From an uncultured Eubacteriales bacterium (GTDB lineage: Bacteria; Bacillota; Clostridia; Lachnospirales; Cellulosilyticaceae), in NCBI GenBank assembly GCA_900551325.1, contig URVM01000006.1, forward strand, positions 62,001 through 126,000: 64,000 bases of DNA, written 5' to 3'. The stretch's first letter is position 1, and each line of letters begins with the position of its first letter. Position numbers and translations under genes: made by a program. Positions 1-8,798 of the stretch are shown here, in pieces. Below the pieces are notes generated by a model, which saw nothing but the letters and a program-made list of their open reading frames with translations, had not been told where the DNA came from and searched no databases.

Positions 1-543
1 GCTCAAACAGGTTCAAAAGTACTAGTTATAGATGCAGACCTTAGAAAGCCTACAGTACATAGAAAATTAGAAGTTAATAGTCAATACGGCCTAGCTCATC
101 TACTGGGAAACTTCTGTAAAGTAGAAGATACCATTACTTCTTCTAAGTATGAAAACCTAGACGTGATACTAGCAGGGCACTTACCACCAAATCCAGCAGA
201 GCTTTTAGCATCTGATGCTATGAAAAATATTTTAGACACCTTAAGTGAAAGCTATGACTATATCTTCTTAGATACGCCACCGCTGAATGTAGTAACAGAT
301 GCAACAGTACTATCTAGTATTGTATCAGGTACTATTGTGGTAGTAAGACAAGGGGAAACCCATCACAAAGATGTACAAGACGCCCTAAGTAAGTTAGAAT
401 TTGCAAATGCCAAAATACTAGGACTTATCTTACACGGTGTACAAGGTAATAACAAAAAATATGGTAAGTACGGTAAGTATAGTAAATACAGTAGATACGG
501 CGAATACACTTATGGTGCTACATCTACAGCACAAGAAAAATAA
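1..543 (+). CDS. cpsD: CpsD/CapB-type tyrosine-protein kinase, 3' part
   Basis: The frame is open from base 1, so the 5' end lies outside the window. The visible 180 residues contain the Walker A' region (VLVIDADLRKP), the Walker B motif (YIFLDTPP) and a tyrosine-rich tail (KKYGKYGKYSKYSRYGEY) where this family autophosphorylates. The P-loop is upstream of the window. In Gram-positive bacteria such BY-kinases work with a CpsC-type membrane adaptor (presumably the gene before) and are reversed by the CpsB-type phosphatase, which is found at 2655. They control polymer length and export. The gene ends in a long inverted repeat shared with the convergent gene. Confidence 0.93.
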   Translation, partial: AQTGSKVLVIDADLRKPTVHRKLEVNSQYGLAHLLGNFCKVEDTITSSKYENLDVILAGHLPPNPAELLASDAMKNILDTLSESYDYIFLDTPPLNVVTDATVLSSIVSGTIVVVRQGETHHKDVQDALSKLEFANAKILGLILHGVQGNNKKYGKYGKYSKYSRYGEYTYGATSTAQEK

Positions 544-598
544 GTTAACAAAAAGAAGCAGCTCCCTGTACAGGAAGCTGCTTCTTTTTGTTAACTTA
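541..598. terminator. Bidirectional terminator with 23-bp perfect stem
   Basis: Bases 541-563 pair perfectly with 576-598, and the internal CCTGTACAGG can extend the hairpin. The stem carries A-runs on one side and T-runs on the other, so it can end transcription from both convergent genes. Both stop codons (541-543 on plus, 591-593 on minus) lie inside the stem arms. Confidence 0.9.
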
Positions 599-2474
599 TT
601 TTTGGTTCATCGCATCCATAAGGTGAGATACGATAAGTTGGTACTACTTGATGAAGGGCTGCTCTTAAATCTGCCCCAGAATCTATAGCTTGTTCTAAGA
701 ACTTAAGCTGTTCCATAAGCTCAAGGAAAGTAATAGAGCTTGGATGACCGATAAAGATTTTTTTGTTCGGTGTTTTTTTCATACCTTCTTCATCCATAAG
801 GAGTTCTTCATAAAGCTTTTCACCAGGTCTAAGGCCAGTAAAGACTATTGGAATATCTTTATTTGGTTCAAAGCCAGATAGACGAATAAAGTTACGAGCA
901 AGATCTAAGATTTTTACAGGTTCACCCATATCAAGTACAAAGATTTCGCCACCTTGTGCAAAGGTAATGGCTTGAAGTATAAGGCGTACTGCTTCTGGAA
1001 TAGTCATGAAATAACGGATAATATCAGGATGTGTAACAGTTAGAGGCCCCCCAGCTTCTAATTGTCTTTTAAATAAAGGAATGACACTTCCGTTACTACC
1101 AAGTACATTACCAAAGCGTACAGCTACAAAGTCAGTATAGGATGTTGTAGTATTAATAGATTGAATAATGAGTTCGCATAGACGCTTAGTAGCGCCCATT
1201 ACATTAGTTGGATTGACCGCTTTATCTGTAGAGATTAAGATAAATTTCTTTACCCTATACTTTCTTGCACAAAGTGCAGTATTTAAAGTACCAAATACGT
1301 TGTTTTTAATGGCTTCACTTGGACTATCTTCCATCAGTGGTACATGCTTATGTGCTGCTGCATGGAAGACTAAATCTGGCTTATACAAACCAAAGACTTC
1401 ATCTAGTTTCTCCTTATCCCTTACAGAACCAATCAGTACAGTAAGTTTAGATTTAGGAAAACCATTTTGAAGCAGTTCATTTTGAAGATCATAGGCATTG
1501 TTTTCATAAATATCAAAGATAACAAGACGGCTAGGATTAAGTGTACTAATTTGTCTGCAAAGTTCAGAACCAATAGAGCCACCACCACCAGTAACTAAGA
1601 TGGTTTGTTCCTTAATCGTTGCCTTAATTTCTTTGGCATCTAAAATGATTTCATCACGACCTAGAAGGTCTTCAATTTTTACATTACGTATTTGATAGCT
1701 TGTAGGTGCATCATCACTTAAAGCATCTGTTACACCACTAAATATCTTTAAGGTACAGTCTGTTTGACTACACAGTTCTACAATTTCAGCTATACGCTTA
1801 CGCCCTGCACTTGGCATAGCAATAATAATAGTATCAATCTTGTAGCTTTCAACAAATTTTAAAAGTTGATCAATTGGGCCTACAATAGGGATGCCATGAA
1901 GTGTAGCAAGTTGTTTTGTTTTATTATCATCTAAGGCGATGACAATCTTATGGGTACCAGAAAGATCTTTTTTAGCTTCCTTAATGATAATAGCAGCTGC
2001 ATCACCAGCGCCAATCAGTAAGGTACGATGTTTAGGTACTTTATTCATGTAATTTTTAAGTGATAAATAAGTTTTAGAAAATTTGGTAAGTATGTAATTG
2101 ACCAAATTATAGCTTAGACGAGATAAGATCATCAAGAGAAGTAAGATACAGGTGTAACCCATATACACTGTCCGTGGAAAAGGATGACCAACAAAGGTGC
2201 CATAAGCATAAAATAGGAAACAGGATAAAAGTGTAGAGCCACCGATATATAGTACTTCACGTGCAGTAATATAACGGAGGAGACAACGATATAGCCTAAA
2301 TCCCATGTTTACAGTCAAGTGGATAAGCATAAGAACTACCCATTGGGCTGCATACATCTTGACGAATTGAGAAGGAATTCTCAAGTCGAAGCGCAATATA
2401 AGTGTCATAAGTAAAGCACAATTTACAAGCACCATATCGCTAATAAGTAGAACTAGTTTGTAAACATTAAACAT
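591..2474 (-). CDS. capD: Membrane nucleotide-sugar 4,6-dehydratase, CapD/PglF family
   Basis: This 627-residue protein has several N-terminal membrane segments (about residues 1-120), a Rossmann-like middle domain (about 145-265) and a C-terminal extended SDR dehydratase domain beginning at the NAD loop TGGGGSIGSELC. The catalytic region reads NPTNVMGATKR, with Met replacing Tyr in the YxxxK motif, as in FlaA1/WbpM/CapD enzymes. These convert UDP-GlcNAc to the 4-keto-6-deoxy intermediate. Together with the CapN-like reductase at 5668 it would make UDP-D-FucNAc. The start ATG is preceded by a GGGGGG ribosome site. It is transcribed away from the main operon, convergent with cpsD. Confidence 0.9.
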   Translation of the reverse strand: MFNVYKLVLLISDMVLVNCALLMTLILRFDLRIPSQFVKMYAAQWVVLMLIHLTVNMGFRLYRCLLRYITAREVLYIGGSTLLSCFLFYAYGTFVGHPFPRTVYMGYTCILLLLMILSRLSYNLVNYILTKFSKTYLSLKNYMNKVPKHRTLLIGAGDAAAIIIKEAKKDLSGTHKIVIALDDNKTKQLATLHGIPIVGPIDQLLKFVESYKIDTIIIAMPSAGRKRIAEIVELCSQTDCTLKIFSGVTDALSDDAPTSYQIRNVKIEDLLGRDEIILDAKEIKATIKEQTILVTGGGGSIGSELCRQISTLNPSRLVIFDIYENNAYDLQNELLQNGFPKSKLTVLIGSVRDKEKLDEVFGLYKPDLVFHAAAHKHVPLMEDSPSEAIKNNVFGTLNTALCARKYRVKKFILISTDKAVNPTNVMGATKRLCELIIQSINTTTSYTDFVAVRFGNVLGSNGSVIPLFKRQLEAGGPLTVTHPDIIRYFMTIPEAVRLILQAITFAQGGEIFVLDMGEPVKILDLARNFIRLSGFEPNKDIPIVFTGLRPGEKLYEELLMDEEGMKKTPNKKIFIGHPSSITFLELMEQLKFLEQAIDSGADLRAALHQVVPTYRISPYGCDEPKIS

Positions 2475-2583
2475 ATTTTAACCCCCCAAAAATTAAACAT
2501 ACGTAAAATATTCTATCACAATAAAAAGCGCATAGCAATTTAATATGAGTTTTTGAGAACTAATTATTTATTTTAAAATTTAT

Positions 2584-2611
2584 TTGAAAATACAAAAATA
2601 TGTTATACTAT
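2584..2611 (+). promoter_or_regulatory. Possible sigma-A promoter for cpsB-like gene
   Basis: TTGAAA at 2584 and TACTAT at 2606 are separated by 16 bp in an AT-rich stretch upstream of the gene starting at 2655. It is the only reasonable -35/-10 pair seen there; no experimental support. Confidence 0.4.
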
Positions 2612-2654
2612 AAAATAAACTAATGAGTAAATTAATAGGAGGAAAATATAACTT

Positions 2655-3404
2655 ATGATAGATTTTCATACTCACCTTTTGCCAAATATAGATGATGGCA
2701 GCAGAGATCTAGAAGAGTCCCTAGAGATTTTAAGTGGACAAGAAGCAGCAGGGATTAAGACTATACTTGCTACACCCCACTTTTATCCAGATCACGATCT
2801 AGACCAGTTCATAGAAAAAAGAAAAGCGGCACTAGAAGAATTAAAAGAAGAGAGTAAGACAAGAGGGATAGACATTCGACTAGGAGCAGAAGTACTACTA
2901 TCTGTAGATACTTGGCAGCTAGAGGGTATAGAAGCACTCTGTATAGAAGGGACACACTATATCCTAGTAGAACTTCCCTATAGCCACTGGTCAGACTGGG
3001 TCTATACAAGTATAGAAAAGCTTATAGCAGGAAAAGGCCTTACACCCATCTTGGCCCATGTAGAACGCTACGACACAGTCTATGATGAACCCAATAGACT
3101 ACTTCCCTTTCTAGAAATGGGATGCATCCTACAAGCCAATGCCATCTCCCTTCACCCAGAGTCAAGTAGAAGAAAACTTACACTAGGACTAGCCAAACAC
3201 GGCTTTATCCAACTTCTAGGTTCAGACGTCCATAGAAGTAAAGGACTCCATCCAGTATCTATAGGCTATGACACACTAGAAGGTAAAGTGGGTGCAGCTT
3301 ATGTAGCCAAGATGAAAGATATAGGCCATAAAATTTTACAAGACGAAAAGATTACCTTAAGTGGTATCAAACCCTTCAAAAAGCTATTTGGCAAATGGTA
3401 TTAA
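2655..3404 (+). CDS. cpsB: CpsB/CapC-type PHP-domain tyrosine phosphatase
   Basis: The 249-residue protein carries the metal-binding signatures of the PHP superfamily: DFHTHLLPNIDDGS at the N-terminus, LATPHFYP near residue 40, AHVERY near 135 and GSDVHR near 195. These are the features of the Mn-dependent phosphotyrosine phosphatases CpsB (Streptococcus) and YwqE (Bacillus), which dephosphorylate the CpsD kinase. The start follows a good AGGAGG site. It stands alone between the divergent dehydratase and a long non-coding stretch, rather than in the usual cpsABCD order. Confidence 0.92.
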   Translation: MIDFHTHLLPNIDDGSRDLEESLEILSGQEAAGIKTILATPHFYPDHDLDQFIEKRKAALEELKEESKTRGIDIRLGAEVLLSVDTWQLEGIEALCIEGTHYILVELPYSHWSDWVYTSIEKLIAGKGLTPILAHVERYDTVYDEPNRLLPFLEMGCILQANAISLHPESSRRKLTLGLAKHGFIQLLGSDVHRSKGLHPVSIGYDTLEGKVGAAYVAKMKDIGHKILQDEKITLSGIKPFKKLFGKWY

Positions 3405-3465
3405 CAATTAAAAAATAAAATTTTAAAGATTAAAAAAATAAAAAAGCTATTTTAAAATATTTTTT

Positions 3466-3494
3466 TTGTGATACAATCAATTGTGAACTATAAT
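3466..3494 (+). promoter_or_regulatory. Sigma-A-like promoter for a leader or small RNA
   Basis: TTGTGA at 3466-3471 and a perfect TATAAT at 3489-3494 are separated by 17 bp. Transcription would start near 3501 and meet a strong terminator at 3624-3664, giving an RNA of about 160 nt with no ORF of note. Confidence 0.55.
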
Positions 3495-3500
3495 ATAAAT

Positions 3501-3664
3501 ATGAAAAGCGAAATGTCACTAATATATCAATCCAATAAGAAATAATAAAGATACCCCCTGCACATTTAAAGTAGGAGGTATAAGGGTATATTAGGGGACA
3601 AAAGAACTTTTGAATCTAAAGCAAAAGATACTACATCCCTAAAAGAGAGTAGTATCTTTTTTTG
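3501..3664 (+). ncRNA. Candidate small RNA or attenuated leader
   Basis: The interval between a consensus promoter and an intrinsic terminator has no plausible coding region. It includes pairing possibilities such as ATACC (near 3552) with GGTAT (near 3575) and AAAAGAAC with the following TTTTG. I could not match it to a riboswitch class that I know: the c-di-GMP and purine consensus cores are absent. It could be a free small RNA or a regulated leader of the pilin-like gene at 3852. Confidence 0.35.
3624..3664 (+). terminator. Intrinsic terminator
   Basis: AAAAGATACTAC (3624-3635) pairs with GTAGTATCTTTT (3650-3661), followed by further T residues. Confidence 0.85.
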
Positions 3665-3851
3665 TGCAAATAAAAACTAAAAGTCCAAACATGTCTAAAA
3701 AATAGCTATTCATGTAGATGGAGTGTAAATCAATATAAGATTATACTAATATATAAAGTGTTTGGGAAGAACTAGGGTATACCATTTAGTTTATTTGGCG
3801 ATTACTTAGAAAGATTAAAATTCTAGTAAGCTAAATGAAGGAGTATACCAT

Positions 3852-4193
3852 ATGTTGAGAAGAAAAAGAACTAGGGGATTTACACTCATGGAAGTAGTTA
3901 TAGTCATGGGGATTATAGCTGTTTTAGGAGCTATGGTAGGAATAGCTTGTAGGGGGTATGTAAACAGGGCAAGGGAAAGAGTGTGTGAAGTTAACTGTAT
4001 AGAATGTGAAAGAGTATATGAGAGTAACTTAATACTTGAAAATAAACAACACGAGGAGATAACTTTTACTCAGTATATGTTGGAGGATGGGGAGCAAGTA
4101 TGTCCCTTAGGAGGTGTGATCACATATGTGGATGATAAAGTGGTATGTAGTATACAAGAAAAAGGTGAAACCAGTGAGATACCAATTTTATAA
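3852..4193 (+). CDS. Type IV pilin-like (prepilin) protein
   Basis: The 113-residue product begins with a short basic leader followed by RGFTLMEVVIVMGIIAVLGAM, which is the prepilin-peptidase cleavage site (G|FTLxE) plus the hydrophobic N-terminal helix of type IV pilins and pseudopilins. The rest is short and contains five cysteines. The start follows a good GAAGGAG ribosome site. No assembly ATPase, platform protein or prepilin peptidase is nearby, so this is an orphan pilin-like gene inside the polysaccharide locus. Its role is unknown. Confidence 0.85.
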   Translation: MLRRKRTRGFTLMEVVIVMGIIAVLGAMVGIACRGYVNRARERVCEVNCIECERVYESNLILENKQHEEITFTQYMLEDGEQVCPLGGVITYVDDKVVCSIQEKGETSEIPIL

Positions 4194-4486
4194 AAAAGAA
4201 AAAGGCGTAAACCTTACATATATTATGAGGTGAGAGTGAAGGCACAACATATAGTAAAAGTGATGAAAATCTATAAATGAGCAGAACGACGTGAGTATGT
4301 ACTAAGGATTAAAACCCTAGAACCCTTGAATACCAACGGATAGAAAGTTTTTGAAATGTTAGAAAGATTACAGTGAGGTTACAGGTCTAATCATATCATT
4401 ATTTTATGTATGTTTAATGCTACTTATACAAGATAGGTAGTGGTTAAAGAGGTATAAAATTGCTTTAAGTTAATGTAGGGGGTGAA
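4194..4486. other. Non-coding interval before the polysaccharide operon
   Basis: About 290 bases without a convincing ORF. It probably holds the operon promoter and leader, but I see no clear -35/-10 pair, terminator or known RNA motif. Confidence 0.3.
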
Positions 4487-5035
4487 GTGTTGGGTAGAAG
4501 TTTGCTCATATTGGGAGCAGGTGGACATGGGAAAGTGGTACTAGATGTAGCTGAGAGTATGAAGTGTTATGAGACTATTCATTTCTTGGATGATGGTAAG
4601 GACGTTGGAACAGAAGTCTTAGGACGTGAAGTAGTTGGTAAGATTTCGGAGTGTCATTTACATAGTAGGAATTATACAGATGCGATTGTTGCATTAGGGA
4701 ATAATGAAGTACGACTTGAACTAACTGAAAAGCTTGACCAACTAGGTTACCACATACCAATACTGATCCACCCATCAAGTGTAGTGAGTCAGTACACTAA
4801 TATAAAAGAAGGAACTGTTATCATGCCACAGGCTGTAATCAATGTTGGTGCTAGTATTGGCAAGGCTTGCATCATTAATACTGGAGCAGTTATCGAACAT
4901 GACTGCCAGGTTGGTGATGGGGCGCACATAGCTTACCGAGCTGTCTTAGGTGGCGGGGCTAAAGTAGGAGATAAAGTTCTAGTTGATATTGGAGAAATTG
5001 TAGGGAGGAATGAAAAAAGATGTATCCAAAGGTAA
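4487..5035 (+). CDS. NeuD-like sugar O-acetyltransferase, C-terminally shortened
   Basis: It starts with GTG after an AGGGGGTG ribosome site. The N-terminal PglD/NeuD nucleotide-sugar-binding part (LLILGAGGHGKVVLDVAES) is followed by a left-handed beta-helix of hexapeptide repeats (about residues 100-165), as in acetyltransferases that modify sialic or bacillosamine-type sugars. The helix normally continues through more coils. Here it breaks off after GGGAKVGDKVLVDIGEIV and ends in an unrelated 11-residue tail overlapping the next gene by 16 bases. The missing end suggests a deletion or a frame change, so the enzyme may be non-functional. Confidence 0.75.
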   Translation: MLGRSLLILGAGGHGKVVLDVAESMKCYETIHFLDDGKDVGTEVLGREVVGKISECHLHSRNYTDAIVALGNNEVRLELTEKLDQLGYHIPILIHPSSVVSQYTNIKEGTVIMPQAVINVGASIGKACIINTGAVIEHDCQVGDGAHIAYRAVLGGGAKVGDKVLVDIGEIVGRNEKRCIQR

Positions 5036-5664
5036 AGAGATTATTAGATATTGTATTAGCGGTATGTATTTTAATAGGGGCATGGCCATTTATGTTGATT
5101 GCGGCTATTGCGATTAAGGTAGAAGATCCAAAGGGGCCAGTTATCTTTAAACAAGTTAGGGTTGGTAAGGATAAAGAACCATTCAAAATTTATAAATTTA
5201 GAAGTATGTGGACTGAGACACCTGATGTGCCTACACATTTGTTAAGTGATTCAAATCAGTTTATTACTAAAGTAGGAGCTTTCCTTAGAAAGACAAGTAT
5301 TGATGAGGTACCACAGCTTATCAATATCCTTAAAGGTGATATGAGCTTTGTAGGTCCAAGACCATCACTCTTTAGTCAAGAGGACTTAATAGAGGAAAGA
5401 GATAAGCTTAATGTACATAGTGTCAGACCAGGGTTAACAGGGTTAGCACAAGTTAGTGGCAGAGATGAATTACCTATTCCAGTTAAAGCTGCTTATGATG
5501 GTGAGTATATTGAGAAGATGAGCTTTAAGTTAGATGTGAGTTTGTTCTTTAGGACGTTCATCAGTGTAGCGAAGTCTGAAGGTGTAGTTGAAGGTGGAAC
5601 AGCTAAGATAGCTGTTGAGAAAGCAGCTGAGAAGATAGAAGTACAAGAAGAAATGGGGGCATAG
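5020..5664 (+). CDS. capM: CapM-like undecaprenyl-phosphate sugar-1-phosphate transferase
   Basis: This 214-residue monotopic phosphoglycosyl transferase has one N-terminal hydrophobic segment (about residues 9-32), then the family signatures PVIFKQVRVG, IYKFRSM, the catalytic Asp-Glu pair in SIDEVPQL, and FVGPRP. Such enzymes put the first sugar phosphate onto undecaprenyl phosphate at the inner face of the membrane. Its resemblance to S. aureus CapM, and the adjacent CapN-like gene, suggest D-FucNAc-1-phosphate as donor sugar. An AGGGAGG site lies inside the end of the preceding gene. The acceptor and donor are inferred, not shown. Confidence 0.9.
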   Translation: MYPKVKRLLDIVLAVCILIGAWPFMLIAAIAIKVEDPKGPVIFKQVRVGKDKEPFKIYKFRSMWTETPDVPTHLLSDSNQFITKVGAFLRKTSIDEVPQLINILKGDMSFVGPRPSLFSQEDLIEERDKLNVHSVRPGLTGLAQVSGRDELPIPVKAAYDGEYIEKMSFKLDVSLFFRTFISVAKSEGVVEGGTAKIAVEKAAEKIEVQEEMGA

Positions 5665-5667
5665 ACC

Positions 5668-6531
5668 TTGAAGATATTAATAACAGGTAAGGATAGTTAT
5701 ATAGGAACAAGTTTTGAGAAGTGGGTAAGTAAAGATACTAACTTCCAGATAGATACAGTAGATGTAAGAGAAGATAGTTGGAAACAAATGGACTTTGGAC
5801 AATATGAAGTAATCCTGAATGTAGCTGCGATTGTACATAAAGACTCTAAGACGATAGACCCAGCTTCATACTATAAAGTGAATAGAGACTTAGCAGTAGC
5901 TTTAGCTAAAAAAGCAAAAGAAGAAGGTGTTAAACAGTTTGTACATATGAGTACGATGGCTGTTTATGGATTAGAAGGTAAGATTGGAAAACAAGTAGTT
6001 ATTAATCGGAATACCCCATATCAACCAACTAATCCTTATGGAAAAAGTAAAGTAGAAGCAGATGAGTTATTACTGGGATTATCGGATAGTACATTTACAA
6101 TAAGTATTGTAAGACCACCTATGGTATATGGCCCTAAGTGTGTAGGAAATTATGTGTTACTAAGTAAGATGGTACAAAAGGTAAGAGTCTTTCCAGCTAT
6201 AGATAATCAAAGAAGCATGCTCTATATTGATAATTTATCAGAAATTCTAAAGCAAATTGTAGAAGGAAGAGAACAAGGGATTTTCCATCCACAGAATACA
6301 GAATATGTGAGTACTAGACAAATGGTGAGATATATAGCTGAGTCAAAGGGGATTAAGTTATATGAATCTCGATTAATGGCATTAGGTGTGAAGTTAGTAG
6401 GAAGATATATTAGTGTATGTGGGAAGGTGTTTGGGAATTTAACCTATGCACAGGATTTAGCTGATGTAGTTAAAGACGCTTCTAAGGAAAGCAAACTAAA
6501 AGAGTCTATTTATAGAATAGAAAGGCAGTAA
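5668..6531 (+). CDS. capN: CapN-like NAD-dependent nucleotide-sugar reductase/epimerase
   Basis: The 287-residue extended SDR protein starts at TTG just 3 bases after capM. It shows the modified nucleotide loop ITGKDSYIG, the STMAVYG strand and the active-site NPYGKSK (YxxxK). The IVRPPMVYGP and NQRSMLYIDN stretches resemble S. aureus CapN, which reduces the 4-keto intermediate to UDP-D-FucNAc. A generic UDP-GlcNAc 4-epimerase is the alternative. The immediate coupling to the CapM-like transferase and a CapD-type dehydratase in the same locus favours the CapN assignment. Confidence 0.8.
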   Translation: MKILITGKDSYIGTSFEKWVSKDTNFQIDTVDVREDSWKQMDFGQYEVILNVAAIVHKDSKTIDPASYYKVNRDLAVALAKKAKEEGVKQFVHMSTMAVYGLEGKIGKQVVINRNTPYQPTNPYGKSKVEADELLLGLSDSTFTISIVRPPMVYGPKCVGNYVLLSKMVQKVRVFPAIDNQRSMLYIDNLSEILKQIVEGREQGIFHPQNTEYVSTRQMVRYIAESKGIKLYESRLMALGVKLVGRYISVCGKVFGNLTYAQDLADVVKDASKESKLKESIYRIERQ

Positions 6532-6535
6532 GAGA

Positions 6536-7756
6536 ATGAAGAAAAAAGATGTATTAATTTTATGTCAGTTTTTTTATCCAGAGTATGTATCCTCAGCTAC
6601 ATTGCCTTTTGAAATGGCAAAGGGTTTTATAAAAGAAGGAATAGAAGTAGATGTAATCTGTGGATATCCTAAGGAATACGCTTTAGATGAGCAAGTGCCT
6701 AAAAAAGAGGTTGTGGAAGGGATAGGAATTCAACGTGTTAAATACACACAGCTTAATAGTAAGAAAAAAGTAACGAGATTAGTAAATTTCTTTTCTTTTT
6801 TAGTTGCAATGGCAACAAAGGTTATGAAGCTTAAAAAGTATAAGACGGTAATAGTTTATTCTAATCCACCATTACTACCTATTATTCCAGCATTAACTAA
6901 GAAATTGTTTGGATTTGATCTAGTGTTTGTGGCATATGACATTTACCCAGAAGTTGCGATCCTGTTAGGAGCTACTAGAGAGGGAAGTGTTATTGATAAA
7001 GTTACTAATAAAGTGAATCAAGTGCTTTATAGAAATACAGCTAAAGTAGTAGCTCTATCACAGGAGATGAAAGATTACTTAATTAAACACAAACCTTATA
7101 TGACAGAAGAAAAGGTAGAAGTAATACCGAATTGGTATACTGATAAACCTGAGCTGAAAGAGACAACTATACATAATCAAAAGTTTAGAGATTTAAAGGC
7201 AAGTGGTAAAACCATAATACTCTATAGTGGAAATATGGGAATGGCACAAGATATGCAAACAATAATAGAGGCAGCTAAACAATTAAAAGATGTTAAAGAG
7301 ATTCAATTTATGCTAGTAGGGCATGGCTGTAAGTTAAATATTTTAAGAGAGCAAGCAGAAAGGGAATCATTACATAATATAGAGTTTCATGAGTTTCTAC
7401 ATGGAACCGAATTTACAGATGTACTTAAGATAGCAGATGCTTATATTGTAAGTTTAGAAAAAGGTGTAGAAGCTTTAAGTGTACCAAGTAAGACATACAG
7501 TTACATGGCTGTAGGAAGACCTTTGCTGACAATTATGTCAGACCAAACAGATATAGCTAGAGATGTTCAAAATAATAATATAGGTTTTGTTATTAAGCAA
7601 GGTGAAGTACAAAAAATGGTACAAGCTATTACAACCCTAAAAGAAGATAAACAATTAGTGGTTGAAATGAGTCAACGGTGTAGAGAAGTATATGAGCAAA
7701 AGTATACTGATAAGATTTGTATAGGTAAGTATATAAAAATGATAAAACAACTATAA
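6536..7756 (+). CDS. WbuB-like glycosyltransferase family 4
   Basis: The 406-residue GT-B enzyme has an N-terminal acceptor domain (LILCQFFYPE...) and a C-terminal donor domain with IILYSGNMGMAQ, LVGHGCK and the nucleotide-binding SVPSKTYSYMAVGRPLL. The sequence is of the WbuB type, members of which sit beside fnl/cap genes and are thought to transfer L-FucNAc. Its place directly before the UDP-L-FucNAc pathway genes supports that role, but acceptor and linkage are unknown. Confidence 0.85.
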   Translation: MKKKDVLILCQFFYPEYVSSATLPFEMAKGFIKEGIEVDVICGYPKEYALDEQVPKKEVVEGIGIQRVKYTQLNSKKKVTRLVNFFSFLVAMATKVMKLKKYKTVIVYSNPPLLPIIPALTKKLFGFDLVFVAYDIYPEVAILLGATREGSVIDKVTNKVNQVLYRNTAKVVALSQEMKDYLIKHKPYMTEEKVEVIPNWYTDKPELKETTIHNQKFRDLKASGKTIILYSGNMGMAQDMQTIIEAAKQLKDVKEIQFMLVGHGCKLNILREQAERESLHNIEFHEFLHGTEFTDVLKIADAYIVSLEKGVEALSVPSKTYSYMAVGRPLLTIMSDQTDIARDVQNNNIGFVIKQGEVQKMVQAITTLKEDKQLVVEMSQRCREVYEQKYTDKICIGKYIKMIKQL

Positions 7757-7778
7757 GGATGCCTTAGGAGGATAAAAA

Positions 7779-8798
7779 ATGTTTAAAGGGAAAACTTTAT
7801 TAATTACAGGTGGAACAGGATCATTTGGTAATGCCGTATTAGAAGGATTCTTAAATACAGATATTGGTGAGATTCGTATTTTCTCAAGAGATGAGAAGAA
7901 ACAAGATGATATGAGAAAGAAATACAAAAATGATAAGATTAAATTCTTTATTGGTGATGTAAGAGACTTACATAGTATTAAGAATGCAATGTATGATGTA
8001 GACTTCGTATTCCATGCAGCAGCGCTTAAACAAGTGCCATCATGTGAATTCTTCCCAATGGAAGCCGTAAAGACAAACGTTATTGGTACAGAAAATGTAT
8101 TAACAGCAGCTATTGAAACAGGAGTAAAGAAAGTAATTTGTCTTTCAACAGATAAAGCAGCTTATCCAATTAATGCTATGGGGATTTCAAAAGCAATGAT
8201 GGAAAAAGTTATCGTAGCGAAATCAAGAACAGTATCACAAGATAAGACAATGATTTGTTGTACAAGATACGGGAATGTTATGGCATCACGTGGATCAGTT
8301 ATCCCATTATTTATTGACCAAATCAAAGAAGGAAATCCAATCACTGTAACAGATCCAGAAATGACAAGATACCTTATGGACTTAAGAGAAGCAGTAGACT
8401 TAGTAATCCATGCTTTCAAATATGCTAACTCAGGGGATATTATGGTGCAAAAATCACCGGCAAGTACAGTAGGTGACTTAGCACAGGCCATTAAAGAAGT
8501 ATTTGATGTAGATAATGAAATTAAAATTATTGGTACACGTCATGGAGAGAAACTTTATGAAACACTTCTTACCAAAGAAGAGTTCCTTCATGCGGAAGAT
8601 ATGGGTAACTACTATAGAGTGCCAGCGGATAAGAGAGACCTTAACTATGATAAGTACTTCGTAGAAGGAGATCAAAAACTTTCTACTACAGAAGAGTACA
8701 ATTCACATAATACACATAGATTAGATGTAAAAGGTGTAAGAGAACTACTTTTAACTTTAGATATCGTACAAGAAGAGTTAAAAGGGTGGAATCAATAA
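7779..8798 (+). CDS. capE: CapE/FnlA-type UDP-GlcNAc 4,6-dehydratase/5-epimerase
   Basis: This 339-residue soluble extended SDR has the NAD loop ITGGTGSFGNAV, the KQVPSCEFFPMEAV stretch and the active-site region NAMGISKAMMEK, with Met in place of the usual Tyr, as in CapE/FnlA/WbjB. It performs the first step from UDP-GlcNAc to UDP-L-FucNAc (dehydration and C5 epimerisation, with later C3 epimerisation). The next two genes encode the remaining steps. A clear AGGAGG site precedes the ATG, and its stop overlaps the next start as TAATG. Confidence 0.93.
   Translation: MFKGKTLLITGGTGSFGNAVLEGFLNTDIGEIRIFSRDEKKQDDMRKKYKNDKIKFFIGDVRDLHSIKNAMYDVDFVFHAAALKQVPSCEFFPMEAVKTNVIGTENVLTAAIETGVKKVICLSTDKAAYPINAMGISKAMMEKVIVAKSRTVSQDKTMICCTRYGNVMASRGSVIPLFIDQIKEGNPITVTDPEMTRYLMDLREAVDLVIHAFKYANSGDIMVQKSPASTVGDLAQAIKEVFDVDNEIKIIGTRHGEKLYETLLTKEEFLHAEDMGNYYRVPADKRDLNYDKYFVEGDQKLSTTEEYNSHNTHRLDVKGVRELLLTLDIVQEELKGWNQ

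Noticed and set aside
4194..4486. Group II intron fragment or riboswitch
   Set aside because: Some sequence looks structured, but I found neither a domain V hairpin nor a known riboswitch core.
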